In this document: positions 1 to 10,850 of the stretch, one piece after another
Layout: each line of letters begins with the position of its first letter
Position numbering within the stretch: the stretch's first letter is position 1
From: Penium margaritaceum
Lineage: Eukaryota > Streptophyta > Zygnematophyceae > Desmidiales > Peniaceae
Reading direction: 5' to 3'
Assembly: GCA_023375785.1 (NCBI GenBank)
Contig: SZWC01016160.1
Location: forward strand, 1-59,332
Length of the DNA stretch: 59,332 nt
Program-made: the position numbers and the translations under genes
The notes under the pieces: generated by a model
Database searches by the model: none
What the model was told of the DNA's origin: nothing
The model's input: only the letters and a program-made list of their open reading frames with translations

Positions 1-493
1 GGAGGACGTGCAGGGGGGAGAAGCGAGCGAGAGGTGTTAGGGGTGGGGTGAATGATCAGGGAATAAGAAGACCCCTTAAGCAATGTTTTGCGGAAGAGGG
101 CACATTGCATAGAACACATGACAGATGAAGCTTCGGAAGGTAGGGAGACCGCAAGTACATGCTTTGAAATATGAAAGTTGTAAACAAAACAACAGGTGTC
201 CACTGCCAGCCACAATATCATAATTAACCAACACACAAGATCGTAGGAGGATCTCCTCGGAACACGGGTGAAATTCACCACGTGTCTGGGTCTCGACCAC
301 TATGAGCAATCTAGCTCTCATGCACATGCCACACGCAGTATAGCCACATACCAAGACACACGATCACATGGTCTCCTCGTGACACTGGTACAACCCACCA
401 AGTGTCCGGGTCTCGACCAACAAAGTGCTACCATGCACATGTAACTGTGCACACACGTAACATGAGCCACACGTCGACTGCTGTAGTATGCTC
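1..493 (-). mobile_element. Remnant of outer LTR (3' LTR of LARD-like element 3)
   Basis: The stretch left of the TGCTC target duplication continues at 15851-15918, where it ends in a TGTTG terminus (read on the minus strand) next to a polypurine tract. It is therefore the same LTR, split by the insertion at 494-15845. It holds two copies (249-299, 370-419) of a dispersed hairpin module built on GGTCTC...GTCTCGACC, and a CATAGAACACA motif near 117 that recurs near 20527. No coding sequence was recognised. The left end runs off the window. Confidence 0.5.
489..493. repeat. Target-site duplication TGCTC (left copy)
   Basis: The five bases TGCTC directly precede the LTR terminus TGAGAAG at 494. 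The same five bases directly follow the other LTR terminus at 15846-15850. A perfect 5-bp duplication is what an LTR-retrotransposon integrase leaves, so it fixes the outer ends of the element at 494-15845. Confidence 0.85.
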
Positions 494-510
494 TGAGAAG
501 ATTCTAGGAA

Positions 511-1338
511 GGAAACGCTAGGCAGCAGGTTGGGGCAACATCGCTGTTGATGCAGCGTGCGGGCTTCCACGCTAGTTGCTTAAGTCAGCTGCCCCCTCAA
601 TCTGCTGCTTTAGAGACTAAGTCTGGAAGCTCTGGGTTTGTTACTCTGAAGTGCGCGCGCCAGTGTTAGCGCCAGAAAGCAGTTGGAAACAGAAAGTAAC
701 TGATTAGCAATGAAGAATAAACAACAATGGGAGACCCCTCCAAGTTCTAGCTCCCCCCCAGCTCTGTAGAGCTTGTTACTCAGCTAACAAGCCAATCAGG
801 AAATCGACCTATTTTCTGGCAGGCAGGGTTTTCTTGGTGAGCCCTACCAGACAGCCGATAGCCCAAAACCCGGGCGTCGTCCATTTTGCCTGAAACTTGG
901 ACCATACCATAATACCAACGCTGCAAACGCAGTCGTGCGGTCAAAAATAGTAGAAAAATAGTAGCAAGGAGTTATGGCTGCCCGAACTCAGGCAGTGCCT
1001 ACGATGGTCCATGATGCCGAACAGGGCCATGCAACATGCAACAAGGACCCTAGGCAGAGCATGACGATGCAGACGCCATGGGACGCGCTGGACGCATGCA
1101 GACAACAACTGCGGTAGTAGTGACCGCCAGCCCGACCGCCGCGGAGGCCTGCCGATGGAGCTGAGCACGTCGCCGGAGAGAGGACGCTCCAGCGAACTGC
1201 GAGTAGACCTCAGCGTGCGTCGGCTCCACCAGACGACACTCCATCAGCGTCGAGTCTCGCCGTCAGTCATCTGCACGCCGATGTACACAAGCCGGGAGGA
1301 CACATCAGAGCACGATGAGAGATGCGCAAAAACCAACA
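511..1338 (-). repeat. 3' LTR of copia-1
   Basis: About 828 bp matching 8750-9584 along its length with scattered substitutions. Shared landmarks include GGCAGCAGGTTGGGGCAACA near its left end and GATGCGCAAAAACCAACA at its right end. On the minus strand it begins TGTTGG, directly after a G-rich polypurine tract. Confidence 0.85.
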
Positions 1339-1350
1339 CTCCCCCATGAC
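1339..1350 (-). other. Polypurine tract of copia-1
   Basis: Read on the minus strand, CATGGGGGAG abuts the LTR start TGTTGG. The same GGGGGAG|TGTTG junction occurs at element 2 (10342-10350) and at the plus-strand copia LTRs (37177 and 57213). This is the plus-strand priming site of reverse transcription. Confidence 0.75.
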
Positions 1351-1445
1351 TCACAGGCGTAGTGCACATGGGCGGACAGAGACACGGTCAACATCCATAC
1401 TCCCCCAGGGCACGTAGAGACGCAGGCAGAGACAAAGAGGGCAAC

Positions 1446-4097
1446 TCACGGAAGCGCGCCGACTGAACTCGCAGCCTTCTTCAACGAGTCCCGCTTCAGT
1501 GCCTTGGTCAGGAAGTCGGCCAGCTGCCGTGCTGTCTCAACCCACGCGATGCTGATGCTGCCGTCATGCAACAACAAACGCACATAGTGATACTCAACAT
1601 TGATGTGCTTTGTGCGTGTGTGATGTACACCGTCATTGTCGGCGATGGCCATGGCACTCTCATTGTCACAATGCAAGGTGATGGATGCGACAGACTGACG
1701 CAACTCGGACAACAGACGGCGCAACCACACACTCTCACACGCGCCTGAGCGAAGGGCCATGTACTCAGCCTCAGTAGTGCTGCGTGCAATGCATCCCTGC
1801 TTGCCACTGCGCCAGGACACAGCTGTGCCGCCGATCAGAAAGATCCAGCCCGTGTGACTCTTACCGTCTGGACTGCCAGCCCAGTCACTGTCGGTGTAGC
1901 CCACTGCGACGACGGACGGCTGGCGGCGGAACATGAGACCTCGCCGAGGGGTTGAGACGACATAGTGCAGTACTCGGATCGCGGCCTCGAAGTGGAGGTG
2001 ACGCGACTCCTTAGAGAACTGGGCCAGGAGGTTGACGGCGAACGTGATGTCTGGACTCGTCGTCGTCGCCAGGAACATCAGTGACCCGATGACACGCAGA
2101 TACGTGGTCACATCAACAGGCTCCCCGACAACAGCTGGGTCAGGACTCTTCAGCTTCACCTGGCCATCAGGTGACATGGGTGAAGATGCGCTAGGTACGA
2201 GGGGCAGATCCTTGGCGAAGAGAGTGGACAGGGTCTGCACATAGGCAGCCCGGTGGACGTGCAGGGTGCCCTGGGAGCGATCATGCTCGAGCTCCATGCC
2301 CAGGAAGACTTGGGCAGACCCGAGATCCTTCATCTGGTAGGCGGCGTGCAGCAAGTCCTTGACACGCTGGATGGCGGCAGTGTCTGGCGACGCAATGAGG
2401 AGATCGACAACGTAGACCAGAATTGTAGCGAAGGTCTGACCTCGCGGGCTGACGAACAGAGCAGGGTCAGCGGTGCTGCGCTAGAGGCCGCCACAAAGAA
2501 GCGTGCTGCTGATCTCCTGGTTCCAGCACCGAGGCGACTGCTTCAGGCCATAGAGGGCCTTCCGCAGCCGCCAAACTCTCCCAGTGCCATCGTCGAAGCC
2601 GGGGGGCTGCACCATGTAGAGCTCCTCACCCTCTAATGAGCCATGGAGGAACGCGTTGCTCACGTTCAACTGATGCAGCTCCCACCCATGCTGGGCAACC
2701 AGGCTGAAGAGCGCCCGGCTAGTGGAGAACCAACCGACCGGGGCAAAGATTTGGTCATAATCGACCCCAGGGACCTGAGCAAACCCCTTTGTTGTGAGGC
2801 GGGCCTTGTACTTGTTGAAGGACCCGTCAGGCTTCCACTTGCGCCGAAAGATCCACTTGGCACCAATGGCGTTCCGACTTGGAGGGAGGTCGACGAGGTC
2901 ATACACGTGGTGCTGTCGGATAGCAGCGAGCTCCTCGGCGCAGGCATCATCCCCATGTGCAGCCTCAGGAGAGGTTCGAGCCTCGCGTAGGGTGGTTGGG
3001 TCCTCCGGGCGTGCTGTGGATTGGACTGAGAGGGCGTGTGCATCACGAGCTCCAGGTGGGATGCGGACGAGTGTAGCCACGACATCATGCCGATGCTCGT
3101 GATGAAGCATGGCGTAGCCCAGTGCAGAGCCCGGGTGAAGGTCTGCGATGATGGCCGAAGTGGTCAGGCCGAGAGCCTTCGTGCCAGGGTCCTCACTCAC
3201 GACCGTGGGAGTGGAGGAGACACATGGAGCCACAGGGGGTCGAGGCGCCACGGGACGCGGTGCGACGGTCTGCGCGCTCACTGTCGGCCGAGGTCGGAGG
3301 CTGCTGTCTGGGCCACGTGTGTAGCGCCGTCGGACAGGAGATGGTACTGGGTCCGACATGCCAACGGAGGCGGACGGGGCTACTGGCCCGGAGGAGCAAG
3401 CGGACGCGACTGGGGCTGTCGGCTTGGAGGAGCCAGTAGACGCGACAGGTGCTGCTGGCCCGGAGGGGCCAGCGGACGTGACAGGAGCTGCTGGGCCGGA
3501 GGGGCCAGCAAACGCGAGTGGGGCTGTCGGCCCGGAGGGGCCAGCGGATGCGACTTGGGCAGATGGTCCGGAGGGGCCAGTGGACGCGACAGGAGCTGCG
3601 GGCCCAGAGGGGCCAGCGGACGCGACTGGGGCTGCCGACCCGGAGGGGCCATCGGAAGTGACTAGGGTTGCCGGCCCAGAGGGGCCAACGGACACGACAG
3701 GCGTTGCTGGCCCGGAGGGGCCAGCGGACGCGACCGGGGCGGGGGGTCCGGAGGGGCGAGCGGACGCGACGGGGGCAGCTGGCTCGGAGGGGCCAGCGGA
3801 CGCGGCTGGGAGTGCTGGCTCGGAGGGGCCAACGGATGCGACTGGGACCGTTGGCCCGGGAGGGCCAGAGGACACGACAGGGGCTACCGGCTCAGAGGGA
3901 CACAGTGATGTGTCACTCGAAAGCGACAAGACGGAGGATGGACTCACCATTCCCCCACGCAACGAGAGACACGGACGAGCCGGAGCGGATGAGGTCGTAG
4001 GGAAACAGATCCTCAAAGAAAAGGGCATCGCGGGACTCGACGATGCAGTATCGGGATGGGTCCCAGAAGGGCCAGGCCTTGGACTGATGAGACACAT
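1446..4097 (-). pseudogene. copia-1 reverse transcriptase and RNase H
   Basis: The 3' half of the polyprotein. Reading leftward, a proline-rich linker (about 3340-3960) leads into the copia RT core. Visible RT motifs include GAKWIFRRKWKPDG, NAFLHG and YGLKQSPRCWN. The copia RNase H follows, with GYTDSDWAGS, STTEAEYMAL, HTRTKHINVEYH and ADFLTKAL. The frame is the same throughout but is broken by a TAG at 2481-2483. The catalytic YVDD box reads YVVD (2403-2414), so the enzyme would be inactive even if the stop were read through. The integrase frame upstream joins through a frameshift near 3950-4000. Copia RT would copy element RNA into cDNA inside virus-like particles; this copy cannot. Confidence 0.9.
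3340..3960 (-). repeat. 36-bp coding minisatellite (12-residue Pro-rich repeat) in integrase-RT linker
   Basis: Read on the minus strand, a 12-residue unit of the form ASAGPSGPAAPV is repeated about fifteen times with small changes, with a DNA period of 36 bp. It lies between the end of the integrase and the RT core. Long open frames on the plus strand over this stretch are antisense by-products of the repeat. Element copia-7 has a different sequence with the same 12-residue period at the same place (54890-55150). Confidence 0.85.
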
Positions 4098-4099
4098 CG

Positions 4100-5146
4100 A
4101 GGAAGGTGCAGGGGCGTCCGCGGGGGACGAGCTTGCCGTCCTACTGTGGGGCGGGCAGCCTCACAATGGCCACGCAGCCCCAGACGCGAGCCGGGCGGAG
4201 GTCAGCTCGCCGACCGCACCAGTGCTGGTATGGCATGGACTGGCGGGGAAGGGGACCGTGGGGAATCCGGTTCCAGATCCAGGTCATGTAGGCCATGGCT
4301 TCAAAATAGAAGCCATTGGAGAGACCGGACTCGGCCCGCATGGTGCGGACAACGTCGACCATGGTACGGTTCCACCGCTCGGATACGCCGTTCTGGGCGG
4401 GTGTGTAGGGCGCAGACATCTCATGGTGGATCCCGCGGGAGGCGAGAAAGGTCGTGGCCTTACCCATGGACTCTCCACCACGATCGGAGCAAAAGCGGCG
4501 AAGAGAGCGGCCACACTCGCGCTCCGTGAGGACAAGCCAGTCCTGAATGGCTTGGGCGACATCGCTCTTTTGCCGGAGGCAGAAGACCCAGCGGTAGCGA
4601 GAATAGTCGTCNGACCATGGTACGGTTCCACCGCTCGGATACGCCGTTCTGGGCGGGTGTGTAGGGCGCAGACATCTCATGGTGGATCCCGCGGGAGGCG
4701 AGAAAGGTCGTGGCCTTACCCATGGACTCTCCACCACGATCGGAGCAAAAGCGGCGAAGAGAGCGGCCACACTCGCGCTCCGTGAGGACAAGCCAGTCCT
4801 GAATGGCTTGGGCGACATCGCTCTTTTGCCGGAGGCAGAAGACCCAGCGGTAGCGAGAATAGTCGTCCGTAAGGGTGAGGACATAGCGGTCATGCTCTCC
4901 GACGGACTCGGTGAGGAGAGGGCCCATGACGTCCAAGTGGTCAAGGTCGAGAGGGGCGGATGCACGGGAGGAAGACAAGGGGTACATGGACCGGTGCATC
5001 TTCCTGTGAGCGCATTCAATGCTCTCAGTGGGGCACGGGAGAGGGAAAGTCTCCGGGTCAAGACCCTTGGCCGGCTGGGTGCGGAGCATGCTCTCTACAG
5101 CAGTAGAGTGGACGTGGCAAAGGCGGCGGTGCAAGAGGCGGGTGTG
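4100..5146 (-). pseudogene. copia-1 integrase (interrupted by a probable assembly duplication)
   Basis: The integrase catalytic core is visible as DDYSRYRWVFCLRQKSDV, FCSDRGGES and YTPAQNGVSERWNRTM, giving the D,D(35)E pattern of retroviral-type integrases. The preceding GAG-pre-integrase zinc region includes HRRLCHVHS. A 255-bp block occurs twice (4357-4611 and 4613-4867) around one N, putting the two halves in different frames. Because the offset is 256 bases, removing one copy restores a continuous frame. A TAG at 4139-4141 follows the core. After it the frame continues with QSKAWPFWDPSRY, the usual end of copia integrase before the linker. Confidence 0.85.
4357..4867. repeat. Direct duplication flanking a single N (probable assembly artefact)
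   Basis: Bases 4357-4611 are repeated at 4613-4867 with an offset of exactly 256 and no difference that I could see by eye. The only base between the copies is N (4612). The repeat lies within the integrase of copia-1 and destroys a frame that is otherwise open. Overlapping contig ends joined without merging explain this best. Confidence 0.85.
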
Positions 5147-6225
5147 CTAAAGAGAAAGCGTACTGGTGACAAACACATGGCCTGTGGCGGCCGACGGGGA
5201 AGAGACGGGAGGAGAAGAGGAGAGGCGAGGAACATGCCACAGGTTGCCACGGGCGGTGGCGTGCAGGAAGACAAGACCAGACGGACGCAACGACACTGTG
5301 CCAACACCACGCGAGTGCACAACGTCCATGCTCATGCGGTCAAGGGCAGTCACGGGCAGGAGGCTGAGCTCGAGACCAGGGACGAAGAGGACATCGGTCA
5401 GAAAGACGTCACCGGTAGGACCACGGAAACGAACGACGCCAACACCACGGACAGGCAACACTTGTCCGAAACCCGTCCGGACACCAGATACATCGCCTAC
5501 AGGACCAAGCATACTGAAGGCCTTACGAGAGGCTGTCATGTGATGCGTGGCCCCGGAGTCGATGATCCAGGTCTCATCAGGGTCCTGGACAGGGGTCACC
5601 CGATCGCTAACGGTCACATGGCAGCAAGCAAGGGACGCGGATGCGGTGGAAGGAGGCATGAAACGAGACTGCCAATCGTCAAGCCACGCAATGTCGTCAA
5701 GGAGGGGGATGGAGGAAACCACGGGAGACAACGAGACAGACGAGGAGACGAGACACGACCGCAACTCAGTCTCAGTCATGCAGGACTGGGCAGGAAGGCA
5801 GGAGGTGACGCAACTCGCACTTCCCTGGGGAGGAGGGCGAGACAGGCCAACCTGGAGCGCGATGAACTGCTCCAGCTGACGCTCACAAGAGGACGGCCCG
5901 GGAGTGTAGACGGACTGTGGAGTGACGGCTCCAGAGCCCGTGTAGTAGGAGGATTGAGCCAGCGAAGGAAGCAGAGGCGCCGACGGCTGTGGGTAGTACT
6001 GCTGCGGCGCGGGTGTCTCCGGCACAGGCGGAGCTGTCGGAGTGGCACAGCTACTGGACGAGGTCAGAGTGTTAGGGCCTATAGCAGCAACGGCGGCAGA
6101 GGCGAGATGGCGCTCTCGCTGGCAACGCATGGTGGCGATGACGCACGCCTCGTCCGTCGGGATAGGGCACGTGTACCACCCGTGCCCGGGCTGACCACAG
6201 TTGTGGCAGACCGAGCCACCACCGC
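5147..6225 (-). CDS. copia-1 nucleocapsid zinc knuckle and aspartic protease
   Basis: The frame opens with the retroviral zinc knuckle CHNCGQPGHGWYTC (about 6169-6210), a perfect CX2CX4HX4C. It continues into an aspartic protease with the active-site motif WIIDSGATHHMT and the partner segment FLTDVLFVPGLELSLL. The protease cleaves the Gag-Pol polyprotein. An open segment of about 350 codons is uninterrupted from the knuckle to about 5147, but it lies in a different frame from the gag core to its right. A TAG sits upstream of the knuckle in a Gln run. I place the left limit at the frame's own stop. Confidence 0.8.
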
Positions 6226-7526
6226 TGGACCCGGTCGACGACTGCTGCTGCTGCTACTGTGGCGGACCCTTGCTTTCTTGTTCTGGCTCTTCTTCTTCTT
6301 CCCCGAAGACAATGAGGTAGCTGCGGCGAGGGAGGCGACGGCCACGGAGGCAACGGCAGGGGAGGCAACGGCAGGGGATGCAAGAGCCTCCGTGCGATGG
6401 AGCTGGGACTCTTGGCGAGCTTCCTCAATGCGGAGGAAGAGCTCGTATGCCCAGGGCATGAGGGTGCCCTGGGCCGCCATGGTGGAGAGGACGTTCTGGA
6501 GATAGTGTACGAAGACGTCCGCGTACGTGCTGGTGGCTCCGCGCTTGATGGTGAGGAGTGCGGACAGAGGAAGAGGAACAGATTTGCCGAGACGACGAAG
6601 GATGTCCTCCGCCTGCTGCCAGTAGGCAGTGACCGTCTCGGTCTCCCCCATGTACAGGGAGTTGAACTCCCGAAGCAAACGGTTGATCTCAACATCGCTG
6701 GACAGGCGATGGGGCCTGGTGAGGACGTGCCATGCGGCTGTAGGGTCTGGGATGTCGCCAGCGGTGAAGTCGCCAAGGAAAGGTTCTAGGGCCAGGCGGG
6801 AAGCTGGAGGGGTGATTGGGACAAGGGCACGGACGGCGCGACCAGCGTCATACAGCTGGTCGGCCTGGGTGGAGTCATAAGGGAGGGTGTAGTATGCCCA
6901 TAGGCCCTCACCTTGCGTCCAGATCCGGAAGCTGAACCCTAAACCCTGAGCTCCCAGCTGCGGAACGGCTCGCCGGCCTGAAGCGGCGGCGGCGGCGTCT
7001 CAAAGTCCTTCTGCCTGCGGCCGGCACCCAGAGTGGGGCCAAGGACGGAGGTCACTGTCTGCCGCTGGCGCTGAGTCTGCTGCTCTGCCAGGTAGTACGT
7101 GGCAGCAGACACAGCTGGGCTGGCGTGCCCTGGAGGGACGAATGAGGGTAGCACACTGGTGGCAGTCTGGGCGGCTACTGGCTGTAGCGCTGCTAGCTGC
7201 TGTGTCAAGGCAGCAAGCTGTTGCTGAAGAGCAGCCAGGGGGTCAGGGTTGCCGCCAACGACACCAGTGGGGTGCTGCTGCTACTGCTGCTGGTGGTGGT
7301 GGTGGTGGTGCTGCTGTTGCTGTTGTTGCTGCTAGTGGTGCTGCTGCTGCTACTAGTGCTGTTGCGACTGCTGCTACTGCTGCTGTTGCTGCTACTGCTG
7401 CTGCGGCTGCTGTTGCTCCTACTGCTGCTGCGGCTGCTGCTGCTACTGTTGTAGTCGCTGCAAGAAAGGGGGGGTAGGAGTCCCTCCAACAGAGGAGGAC
7501 CCCTTCTCACCGGGAGTACCAGCCAT
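6226..7526 (-). pseudogene. copia-1 gag (capsid) with Gln-rich N-terminus
   Basis: The likely start is the ATG at 7524-7526 (MAGTPGEKGSSSVGGTPTPP). A Gln tract (about 7264-7450) follows, made of CAG with repeated TAG triplets in frame. After it come an N-terminal Gag segment (6939-7208) and the capsid core (about 6290-6776), where LREFNSLYMGETETVTAYW matches the UBN2-type copia Gag pattern. The frame changes between these blocks and again before the zinc knuckle, so this copy cannot make one Gag protein. Gag would assemble the particle that packages element RNA. Confidence 0.75.
7264..7450 (-). repeat. CAG trinucleotide tract encoding poly-Gln, with internal TAGs
   Basis: On the minus strand this is a run of CAG/CAA/CCG triplets in the gag frame, broken by several TAG triplets, each one C-to-T change away from CAG. 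The plus strand shows it as CTG repeats and spurious Leu-rich open frames. Confidence 0.85.
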
Positions 7527-8737
7527 GGTTTAGTGTCCCTTGATTGGTGCCCCTTGTTTTTTTTTTAGTGCTGTTGATGTTAGTAGTGACGTCAGCCAAG
7601 GATGGCTGACGTCAGCAGAGGCTACTGCGTGTGTGCAGTGCTACTGTTTTCCCCCCTTGTGTTTTGTTTTTTTTGTTGATGACGTCAGCAGTGATGGCAA
7701 CAGTGACGTCAACGGACGGCCGCTGACATCAGCAGCGGTTGATGCAGCCGCTGTTGTGGGATGGCAACCACTGCTGTGGCTACGGCTGTGGCTGCTGCAA
7801 CTGCTGCTGTGGCTGCGGCTGTGACTACTGCTGCTGCTGCGGCCACTGCTGCTATTGCTACTGTTGCGGCTGCTGTGGCTACGGCTGCGGTTGCTGTTAC
7901 GGCTGCGGCTGTTGCTGCTGCGGCTACTGTGGCTGCGGCTACGGCTGCAGCTGCTGCTACGGCTACAGCTACTGCTGCTGCGGCTGCTGCTTCAGCTGCT
8001 ACTGCGCCTGTAGCAAAATGGGAGGGGGTCCCTTTGGTTTTTTCTTTGTCTTGCTCGTCGCTGCGAGCTCGCTGCTTGCTGCAAGCGACAAGCTATGAGC
8101 AACAAGCTCGCTGCTTGCTGCTCGCTGCTCATTGCGAGCAGCAAGCTCGCTACCAGCAGCTCGCTGCTCGCAGCGAGCAGCGGGCAGCTGTGGCTTCTGC
8201 TGAGTTGCTACAGCCGCTGTTGCTGCTGCGGCCGGCTGCTATTGCTACCACCGACTGCTACTGTTGCGTGTTGCTACGTGCTGCTGCTGCTACCGGCTGC
8301 TGCTCGCTGCCGCTGCTGTTGCTGTCGGCTGCTGCTACTGCTGCGAGCTGCTGCTGCTGCCAGCTACTGCTGTGTGTCGCTACTGCTGGCCGCTGCTGCC
8401 ACTGCTCGCTGCCGCGGCAAGCTGCTGCTGCTGCTGCTGGCTTCAACTGTCAGTCACACGTGGAGGACGTCACCGCGTGCGTCGTCGCCAGCAAGGGCTT
8501 GACGTGGCCGGCCGCTCACCTCCTCGCGTCAAGCGTGGGGGTCAGTGCTGTCAGAAAAAATCGGGTAGCATTTCCCCTGGCCCAGTGGCCGTGGGAAAAA
8601 TTCTGACGCCGCCACCAGGCGAGTCAATGCTGGCGGGAAAAATCCTGCAGCATTTCCCCTGCACTGGCGCGTATGGAGGTCCGCCGGCATTGTCTGGCAC
8701 CTGTACGTCAGTCTTTTGTTGCTGCTGCTATGCTCTG
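7527..8737 (-). promoter_or_regulatory. 5' untranslated leader of copia-1 with CAG-rich domain
   Basis: The leader lies between the primer-binding site and the gag ATG. Its larger part (7739-8010 and 8200-8450) is almost wholly CTG/GCT-type triplets on the plus strand, that is CAG/AGC in the element RNA. A 7-to-10-bp GCTCGCTGCT repeat occupies 8060-8190. Close to gag there are several TGACGTCA palindromes. Copies of this arrangement recur in the other LTR elements here. No protein is indicated: all six frames give low-complexity peptides. A packaging or dimerisation role is inference. Confidence 0.6.
7587..7614. other. Perfect hairpin TGACGTCAGCC / GGCTGACGTCA
   Basis: An 11-bp perfect inverted repeat with a 6-nt loop (AAGGAT) lies 60 bases upstream of the gag start. 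Further TGACGTCA copies lie near 7680 and 7705. In DNA this palindrome is a known bZIP (CRE-type) binding core. In RNA it would form a stable stem. Confidence 0.7.
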
Positions 8738-8749
8738 GCTCTGATACCA
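8738..8749 (-). other. Primer-binding site (initiator tRNA-Met) of copia-1
   Basis: Read on the minus strand this is TGGTATCAGAGC, the usual 12-nt match to the 3' end of plant initiator tRNA-Met. It directly follows the 5' LTR and marks where minus-strand cDNA synthesis begins. Confidence 0.9.
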
Positions 8750-9584
8750 AGAAGGAAAGGCAAGGCAGCAGGTTGGGGCAACAGCGTTGTTGATGCAGCG
8801 TGCGGGCTTCCACGCTAGTTGCTCAAGTCAGCTGTCCCCTCAGTCTGCTGCTCTAAAGACTAAGTGTGTAAGCTCTAGGTTTGTTACTCAGAAGTGCGCG
8901 CGCCAGTGTTAGCGCCACAAAGCAGCTTGAAACTGAAAGTGACTGATTAGCAATGAAGAATAAACAGTAATGGGAGACCCCTCCAAGTTCTAGCTCCCCC
9001 CCAGCTCTGTAGAGCTTGTTACTCAGCTAACCAGCCAATAAGGAAATAGACCTATTTTCTGGCAGGCAGGGATTTCTCGGTGAGCCCTACCAGACAGCCG
9101 ACAGCCCAAAACCCGGGCGTCGTCCGCTTTGCCTGAAAAATGGACCATACCATAATACCAATGCTGCGAACGCAGTCGTGCGGTCAGAAACAGCTAGAAA
9201 AACAGTAGAAGGAGTTATGGCTGCTCGAACTCGGGCAGTGCCTACGATGGTCCATGATGCCAAACAGGGCCATGCAACATGCAACAAGGACCCTAGGCAG
9301 AGCATGACGATGCAAACGCGATGGGACGCGCTGGACACATGCAGACAGCAACTACGGTGGCAGAGACCGCCGGCAGACCGACCGCCGAGGAGGCCTGCCG
9401 ATGGAGCTAAGCACGTCGCCGGAGAGAGGAGGCTCCAGCGAACTGCGAGTAGACCTCAGCGTGCGTCGGTTCCACCGGACGACACTCCATCAGCGTCGAG
9501 TCTCGCCGTCAGTCATCTACACGCTGATGTACACAAGCGAGGAGGACACAACAGAGCACAGTGAGAGATGCGCAAAAACCAACA
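8750..9584 (-). repeat. 5' LTR of copia-1
   Basis: This LTR pairs with 511-1338. It abuts the primer-binding site on its left and ends with ...AAAACCAACA on its right. The next base (9585) resumes element 2's interrupted LTR. Confidence 0.85.
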
Positions 9585-10341
9585 TTCCTAGCACGCTTGC
9601 CACTGACTGGGCGTCAGTGCTCAGTCAGCTCGCGGCGTCAACACAGGTCGGACGTGAAACGGCAAGGGTTTGGCTAGATGACACGACTCAGTGTCAAATG
9701 TGCTTCTATTAATAAACACATGCAGAGAGAGCTAACAAATGACAAGTCCACAGCATAAATACCTGCCGCGGCGCATGACAGGTGTCGCACGCGGCAGTGC
9801 AAGGTCTGTCCTCAAACCGGCCCAAAAACACTGTTTTGGTCGTAACTCTGCGCAGACAAATCAGAATGCTACGCCGTCTGAACCTAGAGATGCAAAATGT
9901 TGAGCCGGACACTAGGACTGGTCACATGCATAAGTCTGGCACCGATCGGTGGACAGGAACTGCAAAACATGCAAATCGGGCTGAAGAGCCAGTCCACTGA
10001 GAAAGCTCTAGCGTCTCTAGAAAAACCGCAAAGCACCCCGGCAAGCACCCAGAGCGTCGTGGCAGCTCTTTGGCAGCTGCTGGTGGATGGAGCCACCACT
10101 CGTCGGTGCTCCGGTGCCAGCTGCGCATGCATCAAGGATAGGCTACAGAAAAACTGCAGGCGGTCCGAGATAGCATCCACGACGTTGGGGCAGTCGTGGG
10201 TCAGCTACGAGTGGGTGGTCCACCACCTTCCGACGCGCCGGTGTCGTCGGGGTCCGCATCGGGGACCATATCGTCGCGCTCTCCTGTACCGCTGCTCTTC
10301 TTGCCGTCGCTCATGACAGGTGGAAGCCACACACACCAACA
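9585..10341 (-). repeat. Main part of the 3' LTR of element 2
   Basis: Homologous to 15071-15845 from TTCCTAGCACGCTTGCC onward. Its first bases (TGAGAAGATTCTAGGAA) are stranded at 494-510 by the copia-1 insertion. On the minus strand it starts TGTTGGTGTG next to the polypurine tract. A TATA-like TATTTAT (minus strand) lies near 9756-9762. The reverse complement resembles the LTRs of the plus-strand copia family. Confidence 0.8.
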
Positions 10342-10850
10342 CTCCCCCTGGCTGACAAAATTGTCAACGATGTCTGAGCGAGAGCAAGTGATGATGGCTC
10401 AGGCAACCAATCATAGGGAGCACTGATCAAGCATACCACATTACTGGGTCTCCTCGTGACAATGGTGCATCCCACCAAATGCCCGGGTCTCGACCATGCA
10501 CAAAGTCAATCACACACCTACGTGTCAAACATCATNNNNNNNNNNNNNNNNNNNNNNNNNNNNNNNNNNNNNNNNNNGGACCATGTCGTCGCGCTCTCCT
10601 GTACCGCTGCTCTCCTTGCCGTCGCTCGTGACAGGTGGAAGCCACACACACCAACACTCCCCCTGGCTGACAAAATTGTCAACGATGTCTGAGCGAGAGC
10701 AAGTGATGATGGCTCAGGCAACCAATCATAGGGAGCACTGATCAAGCATACCACATTACTGGGTCTCCTCGTGACAATGGTGCATCCCACCAAATGCCCG
10801 GGTCTCGACCATGCACAAAGTCAATCACACACCTACGTGTCAAACATCAT
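10263..10850. repeat. Gap-flanking duplication (10263-10535 and 10578-10850)
   Basis: A 273-bp block occurs on both sides of a 42-N gap (10536-10577) at an offset of 315, differing at only a few bases. It covers the end of element 2's LTR, the polypurine tract and one hairpin module. Two alleles or contig ends placed in tandem are more likely than a real duplication. Confidence 0.75.
10342..10350 (-). other. Polypurine tract of element 2
   Basis: Read on the minus strand, AGGGGGAG abuts the LTR start TGTTGG. The junction matches that of the plus-strand copia family (GGGGGAG|TGTTG). Confidence 0.7.

Larger units (their letters stand above)
511..9584 (-). mobile_element. Ty1/copia retrotransposon (copia-1), full length, decayed
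   Basis: This is a complete minus-strand element. From right to left it has a 5' LTR (8750-9584), tRNA-iMet primer-binding site (8738-8749), CAG-rich leader, gag, protease, integrase, reverse transcriptase, RNase H, polypurine tract (1339-1350) and 3' LTR (511-1338). The integrase-before-RT order identifies copia. It sits inside the 3' LTR of element 2: the flanks TGAGAAGATTCTAGG (494-508) and TTCCTAGCACG (9585) together rebuild the sequence found intact at 15071-15100. The exact LTR edge at 508-514 is uncertain by a few bases, and I could not confirm a clean target duplication. Confidence 0.85.

Noticed and set aside
3358..4785. 475-codon Gly/Pro-rich plus-strand frame with collagen-like look
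   Set aside because: It is the reverse of the 36-bp coding minisatellite in the copia-1 linker and crosses the duplicated block around the N.
4679..6505. 608-codon open frame on the plus strand
   Set aside because: It runs antisense to the integrase, protease and gag of copia-1, which have clear motifs on the minus strand. High GC content leaves the opposite strand open.
7221..8606. Poly-Leu, poly-Cys and poly-Ala open frames on the plus strand
   Set aside because: All come from CTG/GCT triplets read in three frames. They contain no domain and lie in the gag poly-Gln tract and leader of copia-1.
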